A program made the translations under genes and the position numbers. Source: Fimbriimonadales bacterium (GTDB taxonomy: Bacteria > Armatimonadota > Fimbriimonadia > Fimbriimonadales > GBS-DC). Taken from it: a stretch of 64,000 nucleotides of DNA. Positions 9,051-17,370 of this stretch are shown one piece after another. The stretch lies in contig BPGO01000009.1 of NCBI GenBank assembly GCA_026003075.1, forward strand, positions 1 through 64,000, given 5' to 3'. The notes beneath the pieces were generated by a model. The model worked only from the letters and a program-made list of their open reading frames with translations. It did not search any database and was not told the origin of the DNA. Positions within the stretch are counted from its first letter, which is position 1; every line of letters starts with the position of its first letter.

Positions 9051-10182
9051 GGGTTCCAAAGTAGAAACGGTGCTGGCGATCGATATCGGTACGACGGGCG
9101 TCAAGCTCTGCGTGGGCGTGCTGCAGGGGCGACAACTGCGCGTGGAGCGGCTCGTCGAGACTCCGCTCCCCTCCGACGCCGTGCGCGAAGGCGCGATTTT
9201 AGACCCCGATGCTGTCTACAGAGCCGTCCGCGCAGCGCTCGCCAGCGCCGGTGTCAAGCAGAAAAATGTGTTGTTGACTGTTGGCGGTCCGCAAACCACC
9301 GCGCGCCCGGTGCGACTGCCGCGCATGACACCCGAAACACTGCAAAAGTCGATCCAGTTCGAAGCAACGCGCTATCTGCCCTCCGCTGCCGAAGAGCATC
9401 TCATCGGCTTCCAAATCTTGCCCTCTGGCAACGAGGAGCAGATGGAGGTGCTACTGGTCGCTGCGCCGCGCTCGACGACCGACCCACTGATGGAGGTGGT
9501 AGAGCGGGCGGGGCTGGAACCGCAGCTGCTGGAGTTGCAGCCGTTCAGCGCATTGCGCACCGTGCAGGCGCTTTACGGAGCGACGCTGCCCTTTGCCTAT
9601 GCGCTGGTGGATTTGGGGGGTGAACACACCCAAATCACCGTCGCCCGCAACGCGACCCTCGTGTTGACACGCTTCATCCCCATCGCCAGCGGCACGCTCT
9701 CTGCCGCGCTCAAGGGCTACTTCCACTACACCGACGAGGAAGCCGAACAGATTAAACGCTCGCTCAACCTTGCCGATTTGCTCAATACAGGGCAACCCCA
9801 AGAGAACCCACCCCTGCGACTGGTGCAGCCGATTTTGGACGAACTGATACGCGAAATCCGACGCTCGTTGAACTATTATCAGTCGCAGTATCAGATGCAA
9901 GGCGGACGCGGACAGATTGAACGCCTCTATCTGTATGGAGGCGGCGCACTTATGCAAGGCATGAGCGCTTACTTCGAATACAAGCTGGGCATCCCTGCCC
10001 AGCTCTTGGATCCTTTTAGCGGCGATGTCATTGTGCCTGCCCATGTGCATCCGGAGCAGTTGGATACAGGCGTGCGCTGGGCGACGGCGCTGGGAACCGC
10101 ACTTGCGCCCCTCGAGATGGCAGCTCCATTCGCAGAGCCTGTTGCGGAGACCGAGCCAGCGACCGCCCAAGCCGCCGCATAA
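9040..10182 (+). CDS. pilM: Type IV pilus inner-membrane assembly protein PilM
   Basis: This 380-residue actin-like protein has the FtsA/PilM nucleotide-binding signature near the N-terminus (LAIDIGTTGVKLC) and a second phosphate motif around ALVDLGGEHTQI (about residue 185). PilM sits on the cytoplasmic face of the inner membrane and binds the N-terminal tail of PilN, linking the assembly motors to the PilN-PilO-PilP alignment complex. The gene order pilM-N-O-P-Q that follows is the classic one. The start is the ATG after AGGAGGGAACAA. The last 30 residues are Ala/Glu/Pro-rich and probably disordered. Confidence 0.93.
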   Translation: MSRKGSKVETVLAIDIGTTGVKLCVGVLQGRQLRVERLVETPLPSDAVREGAILDPDAVYRAVRAALASAGVKQKNVLLTVGGPQTTARPVRLPRMTPETLQKSIQFEATRYLPSAAEEHLIGFQILPSGNEEQMEVLLVAAPRSTTDPLMEVVERAGLEPQLLELQPFSALRTVQALYGATLPFAYALVDLGGEHTQITVARNATLVLTRFIPIASGTLSAALKGYFHYTDEEAEQIKRSLNLADLLNTGQPQENPPLRLVQPILDELIREIRRSLNYYQSQYQMQGGRGQIERLYLYGGGALMQGMSAYFEYKLGIPAQLLDPFSGDVIVPAHVHPEQLDTGVRWATALGTALAPLEMAAPFAEPVAETEPATAQAAA

Positions 10183-10195
10183 GGAGGCAATACCG

Positions 10196-10798
10196 ATGGC
10201 AGTGATTAACCTAATCGCACAGGAACAGCAACTGCGCCGAGTCGCTGAGCGGAAGACCCGCGCGATGGGCTTGGGATGGATTCTCACGGGTGCGCTGGTC
10301 GGAGTTGGATGGGCAGGACTTTTAATGTATGCCGGCGCTCTGACCATGCAACGCGCCCACATCGAAGAGCAGATGGTCAAACTCCGCCCCACCGTGCAGC
10401 AGCTCAAGCAGGTGCAAGCCGAAATGAACACGCTGCAACCGCTCATCGAGACCCTGCAGAACGCTCGCAAAGACACCGGACGATGGCAAAAGCTGTTCCA
10501 ACACTTGGCGCAGCACACGCCCGACGGCTGCTTCCTGACGGGCGCAGAGCTCGGCAAGCGCAGCGACCGCAAAAAGCCGATGGAAATCACCCTCAAGGGT
10601 ATCGCCGAGAACCAGCAGCGCGTCGGCGAGTTCATGCTGCGCCTCAACCAGCACCCCGAACTCGAACAGGTGCGACTCGACTACAGCCAAGAGCGTGCCC
10701 TCACCGAACAGCAGAGCGCGGTCGAGTTCCAAATCACCGCGCAAGTGAAGGGCACCGCGGAGAAGCCACCACAGGAGGGACAAAGTGGCGGTCAGTAA
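10196..10798 (+). CDS. pilN: Type IV pilus assembly protein PilN
   Basis: The protein has 200 residues. The ATG at 10196 follows AAGGAGGC and begins with AVINLIAQ, matching the conserved INLLP-type tail of PilN that docks into PilM. One transmembrane helix follows (about residues 28-48), then a coiled coil and a periplasmic ferredoxin-like domain. PilN pairs with PilO in the periplasm to connect the motor side to the secretin. The frame is open upstream within pilM, but that part is only a shadow. It overlaps pilO by 14 bp. Confidence 0.9.
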   Translation: MAVINLIAQEQQLRRVAERKTRAMGLGWILTGALVGVGWAGLLMYAGALTMQRAHIEEQMVKLRPTVQQLKQVQAEMNTLQPLIETLQNARKDTGRWQKLFQHLAQHTPDGCFLTGAELGKRSDRKKPMEITLKGIAENQQRVGEFMLRLNQHPELEQVRLDYSQERALTEQQSAVEFQITAQVKGTAEKPPQEGQSGGQ

Positions 10799-11456
10799 AC
10801 GCATCCAACGCGCACAACGCGCCTCGAAACTGCTCGGACTGGCAATCGTGGGCACGCTCCTGCTCGGCGGCGCCAGCATGTATCTACCGTGGAGCATGGT
10901 GCAAGACCTCCAGAGCCAGCTGGAGCAAAAGCAGCAAGAACTGCAACAAGCCCAGCAAGCAGCGTCCCAACTCAAAGAGGCACAGCAAGCACTCGAATCC
11001 GCCCGCCGCGATTTACAATTCTTAGAGCGTGGCGTTAGCGAAGCCGCCTATGTGCCCACCATGCTCAAACAGGTCGAGCAAACCGCTCTCCAGAAACAGC
11101 TGCAAATTGTCTCGATTCGACCGCAGGCGGCGCCGCCAACCACCACGCCCCAACAACAGCAAGGCGACGAGCAGAATAGCTCCAGCCAACCGCAAAAACC
11201 CAAAGCCTATAACGAGCAACTGTTCGAAATCCAACTGCGCGGTAAGTTTTGGGATATGATGAGCCTGCTCAAAACGCTGGAGACATTTCCGAAAATTTTA
11301 GCAGTGCAAAGCCTGAATGCGCAGGCGAAAACGGCAGGCACGGAGTTAACGCCCGAGAACCCCGATTTAGAGATTAAGATGGTCGTGAAGGCGTTTATCT
11401 TCCGCGCGGGGCAAGCGCGCCCAAGCGGCTCGGCATCGCAACAGGCAGGAGGGTAG
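10785..11456 (+). CDS. pilO: Type IV pilus assembly protein PilO
   Basis: This 223-residue protein starts at GTG 10785 after GGAGGG. It has a short cytoplasmic basic segment, one transmembrane helix (about 17-36), a long Gln/Ala-rich coiled coil (about 41-85) and a periplasmic domain ending in the PilO-like strand motif LFEIQLRGKFWDMMSLLKTLE. A Pro/Gln-rich insertion interrupts the periplasmic part at about 120-142. PilO forms the heterodimer with PilN in the inner-membrane alignment complex. It is separated from pilP by a single base. Confidence 0.88.
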   Translation: MAVSKRIQRAQRASKLLGLAIVGTLLLGGASMYLPWSMVQDLQSQLEQKQQELQQAQQAASQLKEAQQALESARRDLQFLERGVSEAAYVPTMLKQVEQTALQKQLQIVSIRPQAAPPTTTPQQQQGDEQNSSSQPQKPKAYNEQLFEIQLRGKFWDMMSLLKTLETFPKILAVQSLNAQAKTAGTELTPENPDLEIKMVVKAFIFRAGQARPSGSASQQAGG

Positions 11457-11457
11457 C

Positions 11458-12120
11458 ATGGCGAAAACCCAGGCAGAAGCGAAACCGAAACAGGCGAACC
11501 CGAAGCAGGTGCTCATCCTCGCGGCGCTGGCAGCGGTGATGGTCACCGTCGGCGTGGTGCAGTTTGGTGGGCTGCTGGGCGGCGGCGAGGCATCGACGCC
11601 CTCGCAACCGCAGGCTACCGCCAGCGCAGACGCCGCGCAGAAAGCTGCTTCCGCGTCTCAAGACGCTGCACCGACGGGCACGCAGCTCCCGCCGCTTTCG
11701 CCGCGCGACCCATTCCGCCCCAATATCGTCGTTTCGAAGGGGCAAGAGAGCCAGCCTGAAACGAACAAGGTGGTGCGCAACGCGCCCTCACCGCGACGCG
11801 AAATCGCCGGCACGCCGCCGGTGCCACCGCTCACGCTGCCTGGCGGGCAGATCGGACTACAGCCTGCCGAATCCGCACCGACGGACGCATCCGAATACCC
11901 CAACTATCGCGTGTCGGGTGTGGTTCAAGGACCGAACTCCGTCGCTATTCTCGCCGACTCGGAAGGGCGCCGACGCTTCGTGAAGCAGGGCGACCTGCTG
12001 GAAGAGGGTTGGCGTGTGGTCAGCATCCAGCGCGGCACGATTACCTTGCGTAAGGGGAAAGACCAGATGACAATCCGCGTCGGTGAATCGACCGCCCCGA
12101 ACGGAGGCAATACACCATGA
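11458..12120 (+). CDS. pilP: Type IV pilus assembly protein PilP
   Basis: This 220-residue protein has an N-terminal membrane anchor (about residues 17-39) rather than the lipobox typical of proteobacterial PilP. An Ala/Pro-rich linker follows, then the family motif RDPFRPNI, and a C-terminal beta-domain (YRVSGVVQGPNSVAIL, QGDLLEEGWRVVSI, TITLRKG) like the HR domain of PilP/GspC that contacts the N0 domain of the secretin. It overlaps pilQ by 4 bp (ATGA), so the two are translationally coupled. Confidence 0.85.
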   Translation: MAKTQAEAKPKQANPKQVLILAALAAVMVTVGVVQFGGLLGGGEASTPSQPQATASADAAQKAASASQDAAPTGTQLPPLSPRDPFRPNIVVSKGQESQPETNKVVRNAPSPRREIAGTPPVPPLTLPGGQIGLQPAESAPTDASEYPNYRVSGVVQGPNSVAILADSEGRRRFVKQGDLLEEGWRVVSIQRGTITLRKGKDQMTIRVGESTAPNGGNTP

Positions 12121-14231
12121 GAACACGAAACTACGGAATGATTTGCTGGTTCTTGAGCGCACTGGTCGCCGCCCCTATCCTTACAAACGGGCAGGTCGTG
12201 CAATCGGTGCGCGTCTCGCAGGAGCAGGCACAGACCCTCATCACCATTTCGGGCGAACAGTTGCCACGCCCGCAAGTGAGCGTGTGGAAACGCCAGTTTC
12301 TGGTGTTGGAATTCAACGCGCGATTCAAAGGCAAAGGGGTGGAGCGCACGCTCAAGACCCCCCACGCCGTCAAGCTGCGCTACGGTTGGTTCAGCAGCCG
12401 TCCGCCCAAAGTGCGCGTGGTGGTCACGATGCGCGGCGCTCAGCCCTATACGCTGGAGCAGACCCCTACGGGGTGGCAAGTACGCTTGGGCAAGGCGACA
12501 CCCGTCGATGCGTCTACCGAAACTCCACCCCCATTGGAGCCATATGAGGAACCGAAGCCACCGCAAGTCGCCACGGCGCAATCTATGCTATCGCGCCCCA
12601 GCCCCTCTGAACCCACCAAACGGGGCGAGGTGGCGACGGCATCGCCTGCACCCGCGATACCGCCACCCGCACCGAAGCCTGTGCTGGTCTCGCTGGACTT
12701 CGTGAACGCGGAAATCGGCGATGTGCTGAAAGCGCTCGCGATCCAGTCAGGCGCGAACATCCTCACCGCACCCGATGTGAAAGGCACGGTCACGGTCAGC
12801 CTCAGCCGACTGACGGTGGAGGAATCGCTCAACCTCATCACGCGCCTGAGTGGCTATCGGTACGAAAAAATCGACAACACCTATGTCGTGGGGACGGCGG
12901 AGTCGCTCAAAGCGTTCCGCGACGCCCACGAGCCGCCAGCGACCCCGAAGCCGAAAACGGTGGAAGCGCTGACCTTCAAGGTGGCGAAACCGACCGAAAT
13001 CGCGACCTACCTCAGCGCACGCTTCCCCGAACTCAAAATCACTCCCTCTGGCGAGAAGGACGCGACCTACTTGCTGTTGGAAGGCGACCCTGAGACCGTC
13101 GAGGCAGCCAAAGCCGCCTCCTATGCCTTCGAGCAGCAACTCACAGGCAGCGTGGAGATTGTCACCGAAGTCTATCGCGTCAAGTATGCCGACTCGCGCG
13201 ACTTGGCGCGAATCGTGAGCCAGTTAGTGCCCGGCGTGCAGGTCTCGCTCGGTCCCGATGCGCTCCTCAGTCGCGGGAGTATGGGCGGGAGCGCCAGCGC
13301 TTCAGGCGGCATGACAGGCGGTGAGACGCCCAGCCAAACTGCGCAGCAGATGGGCGCGCCGATGCAAGGCGGCGGGCAAGGCGCTCCCCAAGGCGCACAA
13401 CCCCCCAACACCCTCGTGCTGGTCGGCACCGCACGCGAGGTACTCCGCGCCCTCGAAATCCTGCGTAAGGTCGATGTCAAACAGCCTCAAGTGGTGATCG
13501 AAGCCAAGGTGCTGGATGTGTCGGAGGGCAGCTTAAAGTCGTTGGGGCTGAGCTGGAATATTCTCCAATCGCGTGAAGCGCGTCGTCTGGATCGCGGTGC
13601 AGACAGAGCGCCTTTCCCTATCGGCGATACGCGATTCCCCGCACAGCAAAGCGGAGGCTTCAACCAAGATGGCAACTTAGGACTCGATTTCAATTTTCTT
13701 AAAGCCCCTATCGAGTTCTCCATAAAACTGAACGCTCTTGCGGAAGACCGGCGCAATCGCCTGCTCGCAAGCCCCAGCGTCGCCACGCTGGACGGTCGCC
13801 CCGCCACCATCTTCATCGGCGACGAAGTGAACTATGTCAAGCTCATCCAGCAGACGCCGCAGGGCGCGAATGTGCAGACCGACTCGGTGCAGGCGGGCAT
13901 CATTCTCAAGGTGTTGCCGCGCGTGCACGAGGACAACTCCATCACCCTGCAGATTCAGCCGGAAGTGAGCGTGATTACAGGCTTTCTGGAGGTGCCGGGC
14001 GGCGGGCGACTGCCCCAACTGGCGCGTCGCAACGCCGATACCACCATCCGCGTGGGCAACGGCGAAACTATCGTGATCGGCGGGCTGATACGCGAAGCCG
14101 ACATCAAAACCGTCCAGAAAGTACCGCTCTTGGGCGACCTGCCCTTCTTCGGCTACCTGTTCCGAAGAACCAACACATCACGCGAAAAGTCGGAAATTAT
14201 TATCACGCTTACAGTGCGTGTTATGGAATAA
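12117..14231 (+). CDS. pilQ: Type IV pilus secretin PilQ (full-length copy)
   Basis: This 704-residue outer-membrane secretin forms the pilus exit pore. A signal peptide covers about residues 1-25. An AMIN domain (about 28-120) binds peptidoglycan, followed by a Pro-rich linker. The STN/N0 domain lies at about 190-260 (LDFVNAEIGDVLKALA), N1 around 285-385, then a Gly/Gln-rich linker (about 385-425). The secretin core starts near 445 (VVIEAKVLDVSEGSL) and ends with GLIREADIKTVQKVPLLGDL. Residues about 482-538 form a block that differs strongly from the second copy downstream although the DNA on both sides is almost identical. It is co-transcribed with pilM-P. Confidence 0.93.
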   Translation: MRTRNYGMICWFLSALVAAPILTNGQVVQSVRVSQEQAQTLITISGEQLPRPQVSVWKRQFLVLEFNARFKGKGVERTLKTPHAVKLRYGWFSSRPPKVRVVVTMRGAQPYTLEQTPTGWQVRLGKATPVDASTETPPPLEPYEEPKPPQVATAQSMLSRPSPSEPTKRGEVATASPAPAIPPPAPKPVLVSLDFVNAEIGDVLKALAIQSGANILTAPDVKGTVTVSLSRLTVEESLNLITRLSGYRYEKIDNTYVVGTAESLKAFRDAHEPPATPKPKTVEALTFKVAKPTEIATYLSARFPELKITPSGEKDATYLLLEGDPETVEAAKAASYAFEQQLTGSVEIVTEVYRVKYADSRDLARIVSQLVPGVQVSLGPDALLSRGSMGGSASASGGMTGGETPSQTAQQMGAPMQGGGQGAPQGAQPPNTLVLVGTAREVLRALEILRKVDVKQPQVVIEAKVLDVSEGSLKSLGLSWNILQSREARRLDRGADRAPFPIGDTRFPAQQSGGFNQDGNLGLDFNFLKAPIEFSIKLNALAEDRRNRLLASPSVATLDGRPATIFIGDEVNYVKLIQQTPQGANVQTDSVQAGIILKVLPRVHEDNSITLQIQPEVSVITGFLEVPGGGRLPQLARRNADTTIRVGNGETIVIGGLIREADIKTVQKVPLLGDLPFFGYLFRRTNTSREKSEIIITLTVRVME
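13561..13730 (+). other. Variable block of pilQ, copy 1
   Basis: Codons in this block encode a segment between SWNILQS and the conserved LNALAEDR. Compared with the second copy at 16641-16810 it has the same length but only about half the residues match, while flanking DNA is roughly 97-99% identical by eye. In secretins this position lies in the outer-membrane barrel region, which can include surface-exposed parts. Confidence 0.75.
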
Positions 14232-14243
14232 ATTAGGAGGCAC

Positions 14244-14984
14244 ATGATGAAGCGAATCCTAATTGTAGGCATTGTTGGAGTTTTGGGTACGGTTGTCGTT
14301 TTATCAGGCTGCTCAAGCGATAACGGCGTGGCGCGTCCGCTCAGCACAACGCTCCGTGCAGTTCAAGTAGGCGATTATTACGAATACACGATACGCGGCA
14401 GCGCGACTCATCCCGATGTGGAACCCGAAGACGCACCTCCCGTGTCGGGCACGGTGCGTGTGAGTGTAAGCAATAGTGAACTCAGAATCCTCAACGAACC
14501 GATTCTACGCTTTGAGTATATCACGACCCTGCGTATAGGCACGGAGCTGCGGGAATCGCGCTTCGCACTACACTACTTACAAGGGCGCAACCCCCGCGAT
14601 TTACTCCTCATCGCCTATGAGGACACGCAGGGACAAATTCAACCTATTACGCCGCAGATTATCGCCGTGCCGGGATTATGGAGCGCGGGCTACAGCCGTT
14701 CCTATTCCGAGCCATTTGTCTACTCTTTTATTATCACAGGACAAGATGTCGTGAACACGCCACTAGGGAAATTCACTACATGGCGATGCTATGTACGCTC
14801 GCAAGTGCCTATGGATGACCCGATTGAAAACGCCGTCCGCACGGTTTGGTATGCCCCAGAAATCGGCATGCCTGTTGCAGTTCAGCTGACCACCACAATC
14901 GTTGTGGGGCAGCAAACTTGGACAGTCTCACTGCATCAGCAACTTAGCTTCACCACTGTCCCCATACCTGACACTAATCTCTGA
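14244..14984 (+). CDS. Lipoprotein A of a paralogous pair behind pilQ
   Basis: This 246-residue protein has a lipoprotein signal (hydrophobic core, then LSGCSS at about residues 20-25). The rest is predicted beta-rich and is homologous along its length to the next gene: GDYYEYTIRG near the start, a central region ending VPGLWSAG, and an end motif VWYAPEIGMPV. It starts 12 bp after the pilQ stop with a GGAGG site, so it belongs to the same operon. Lipoproteins next to secretins are often pilotins that deliver the secretin to the outer membrane. That role is a guess here, and no known pilotin motif was recognised. Confidence 0.75.
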   Translation: MMKRILIVGIVGVLGTVVVLSGCSSDNGVARPLSTTLRAVQVGDYYEYTIRGSATHPDVEPEDAPPVSGTVRVSVSNSELRILNEPILRFEYITTLRIGTELRESRFALHYLQGRNPRDLLLIAYEDTQGQIQPITPQIIAVPGLWSAGYSRSYSEPFVYSFIITGQDVVNTPLGKFTTWRCYVRSQVPMDDPIENAVRTVWYAPEIGMPVAVQLTTTIVVGQQTWTVSLHQQLSFTTVPIPDTNL

Positions 14985-14995
14985 GGAGGTAGATC

Positions 14996-15793
14996 ATGAA
15001 ACCAACACAACGACTCACCATGGCTGTTGTAGGAATAGCCGCCACGCTATGGCTTAGCGGTTGTGGCGGTGGTAGCTCTACTGCTAGCGAACCCGGCACG
15101 CCCAACAACCCAGCGAACCCAAACAACCCTTCGTTGCCCTCTACCAACCGCATCCGTTTATTCCAGCATGGCGACGAATTTACCTACACCATCTCGGGCG
15201 TTGCGCTGTATCTCGGACAACGCTTCGATGTCTCAGGAACAAGCACAGACCGTATCACTAGTGCAGGCGCAGGCGTGCTACGAGTCAAACGCGAAACTCG
15301 ACTCCACCTGCGACGCGGTTCTCAAACCTACAGCGACAACTCGCAAGCAATATACTACATATCGCAAGATCGCCAATCGCGCGAGGTGACCCTGATCGGC
15401 TACGCTATCGATGAAGACGATCCCATCACGAACTCAACTCTCCCGTACCGCGTTGTTGTTCCGGGCATCATCCATGAGAACAGCAACTTCAGTTACTCCG
15501 TCGAATTTGAAGATGGCAGGATTCTCTCCGAAACTTGGCAGATTGGCACGATTGAGCCTGTCTCTACCTACGCGGGACAGTACCCCTGCTATCGTATGCG
15601 TTTCGATGGGTATCGGTATTACCCTGCGCCATTCCGCGAAGCGCAGGAGGCAGGTACATGCTGGTTCTCGCCCCAACTGGGCACTATGACACGCATCGAG
15701 TCCAACGAGCAGGGCTGGCTCGACGGCGAACCTGTGGAATACCGCCTTACCTATATCCTTCAACGCACGAACGTCTCACCCAATTCCCCTTAG
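14996..15793 (+). CDS. Lipoprotein B of a paralogous pair behind pilQ
   Basis: This 265-residue lipoprotein (lipobox LSGCGG) carries an Asn/Pro-rich linker just after the acylated cysteine. Its core parallels lipoprotein A: GDEFTYTISG, VPGIIHENSNFSYSV and CWFSPQLGTM near the end. It is 11 bp downstream of lipoprotein A with GGAGGT before the ATG. Its stop codon TAG is in the same reading frame as the truncated secretin that follows about 100 bp later, but a strong hairpin lies between. Its function is unknown; a secretin-associated outer-membrane role is inferred only from position. Confidence 0.75.
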   Translation: MKPTQRLTMAVVGIAATLWLSGCGGGSSTASEPGTPNNPANPNNPSLPSTNRIRLFQHGDEFTYTISGVALYLGQRFDVSGTSTDRITSAGAGVLRVKRETRLHLRRGSQTYSDNSQAIYYISQDRQSREVTLIGYAIDEDDPITNSTLPYRVVVPGIIHENSNFSYSVEFEDGRILSETWQIGTIEPVSTYAGQYPCYRMRFDGYRYYPAPFREAQEAGTCWFSPQLGTMTRIESNEQGWLDGEPVEYRLTYILQRTNVSPNSP

Positions 15794-15815
15794 ATTCGCC
15801 CGAGTCTCCGAAGAT

Positions 15816-15858
15816 GCTACACCGACACCCAGATACGCGCTCTGTGTGTCGGTGTAGC
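15816..15858 (+). terminator. 13-bp hairpin after lipoprotein B
   Basis: The arms GCTACACCGACAC (15816-15828) and GTGTCGGTGTAGC (15846-15858) are perfect complements with a 17-nt loop. There is only a short T-rich stretch after it (GCTTTACGG), so it may act as a weak or factor-assisted terminator of the pil operon. It lies immediately before the point where homology to pilQ begins (about 15867). Confidence 0.55.
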
Positions 15859-15895
15859 GCTGCTTTACGGTCACAGTCAGCTCAGCCGACTGACG

Positions 15896-17311
15896 GTGGA
15901 GGAGTCGCTCAACCTCATCACGCGCCTGAGTGGCTATCGGTACGAAAAAGTCGACAACACCTATGTCGTCGGGACGGCGGAGTCGCTCAAAGCGTTCCGC
16001 GACGCCCACGAGCCGACAGCGACACCGAAGCCGAAAACGGTGGAAGCGCTGACCTTCAAGGTGGCGAAACCGACCGAAATCGCGACCTACCTCAGCGCAC
16101 GCTTCCCCGAACTCAAAATCACCCCCTCCGGCGAGAAGGACGCGACCTACTTGCTGTTGGAAGGCGACGCTGAGACCGTCGAGGCAGCCAAAGCCGCCTC
16201 CTATGCCTTCGAGCAGCAACTCACAGGCAGCGTGGAGATTGTCACCGAAGTCTATCGCGTCAAGTATGCCGACTCGCGCGACTTGGCGCGAATCGTGAGC
16301 CAGTTAGTGCCCGGCGTGCAGGTCTCGCTCGGTCCCGATGCGCTCCTCAGTCGCGGGAGTATGGGCGGGAGCGCCAGCGCTTCAGGCGGCATGACAGGCG
16401 GTGAGACGCCCAGCCAAACGGCGCAGCAGATGGGCGCGCCGATGCAAGGCGGCGGGCAAGGCGCAGCAGCAGGCACACAGCCCCCCAACACCCTCGTGCT
16501 GGTCGGCACCGCACGCGAGGTACTCCGCGCCCTCGAAATCCTGCGCAAGGTCGATGTCAAGCAGCCTCAAGTGCTTATCGAAGCCAAGGTGCTGGATGTG
16601 TCCGAAGGCAGCCTCAAATCGCTGGGACTGAGCTGGAATATTTTGCAGTCGGGCAACATCAACACATTAGACCGCACTGCGAACCGACTGCCGCTGCCCG
16701 ATAGCACCACCAACACCCCCAACCAGCAAGGATTCGGTTTCAACCGCGACGGGCAACTGGGCATCGACTTCACCATCGTGAAACGCCCAGTGGACTTCTC
16801 CGTGACACTCAATGCCCTTGCGGAGGACCGGCGCAATCGTCTGCTCGCAAGCCCCAGCATCGCCACGCTGGACGGTCGCGCCGCCACCATCTTCATCGGC
16901 GACGAAGTGAACTATGTCAAGCTCATCCAGCAGACGCCGCAGGGCGCGAATGTGCAGACCGACTCGGTGCAGGCGGGCATCATTCTCAAGGTGTTGCCGC
17001 GCGTGCACGAGGACAACTCCATCACCTTGCAGATTCAACCGGAAGTGAGCGTGATTACGGGCTTTCTGGAGGTGCCGGGCGGCGGACGACTGCCCCAACT
17101 GGCGCGTCGCAACGCCGACACCACCATCCGCGTGGGCAACGGCGAAACCGTCGTGATTGGCGGGCTGATACGCGAAGCCGACATCAAGACCATCCAGAAA
17201 GTACCGCTCTTGGGCGACCTGCCCTTCTTCGGCTACCTGTTCCGAAGAACCAACACATCACGCGAAAAGTCGGAAATCGTGATTACGCTCACCGTGCGCG
17301 TGATGGAATAG
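15896..17311 (+). pseudogene. 5'-truncated second copy of pilQ (possible cassette)
   Basis: The first possible start is GTG 15896; the open frame (471 residues) matches pilQ from about residue 235 to its end. It lacks the signal peptide, the AMIN domain and half of N0, and no ribosome-binding site or promoter precedes it. DNA homology to pilQ starts near 15867, where one base is missing relative to copy 1, and ends exactly at the stop codon. Identity is very high except for the block at 16641-16810. The frame is intact with no internal stops, and many differences are silent. It could be a silent recombination donor, a decaying duplicate, or a cytosolic protein of unknown use. Confidence 0.8.
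16641..16810 (+). other. Variable block of the truncated pilQ copy
   Basis: This block begins after NILQS (residues GNINTLDRTANRLPLPDS and onward) and rejoins the conserved sequence at LNALAEDR. It keeps anchor residues shared with copy 1 (LDR, GF.N.DG.LG.DF) but is otherwise different, and it has exactly the same length as 13561-13730. Confidence 0.75.
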
Positions 17312-17319
17312 TCCGCTCT

Positions 17320-17347
17320 GGCGCGGCGGCAAGTACACCGCCGCGCC
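17320..17347 (+). terminator. GC-rich 10-bp hairpin after the second secretin
   Basis: The arms GGCGCGGCGG (17320-17329) and CCGCCGCGCC (17338-17347) are perfect complements with an 8-nt loop. No T-run follows. It separates the pil region from the next gene and is likely a transcriptional end point. Confidence 0.55.
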
Positions 17348-17355
17348 CCTCCAGG

Positions 17356-17361
17356 TAAGAT
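17356..17361 (+). promoter_or_regulatory. -10 box, leaderless start of the methyltransferase gene
   Basis: AGGTAAGAT ends 9 nt before the ATG at 17371. This leaves no room for a ribosome-binding site if transcription begins at the usual distance. Confidence 0.45.
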
Positions 17362-17370
17362 TCTATCGCC

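Noticed and set aside
9451-10647. Long minus-strand open frame (398 codons) opposite pilM and pilN
   Set aside because: It is antisense to two clearly conserved genes, has low-complexity composition and no ribosome-binding site; it is a shadow caused by high GC.
15791-15896. Idea that the TAG ending lipoprotein B is read through to make a lipoprotein-secretin fusion, since both are in the same frame
   Set aside because: A strong 13-bp hairpin and a stretch with no homology lie between, and the junction shows a one-base loss relative to pilQ; chance frame identity is the simpler explanation.
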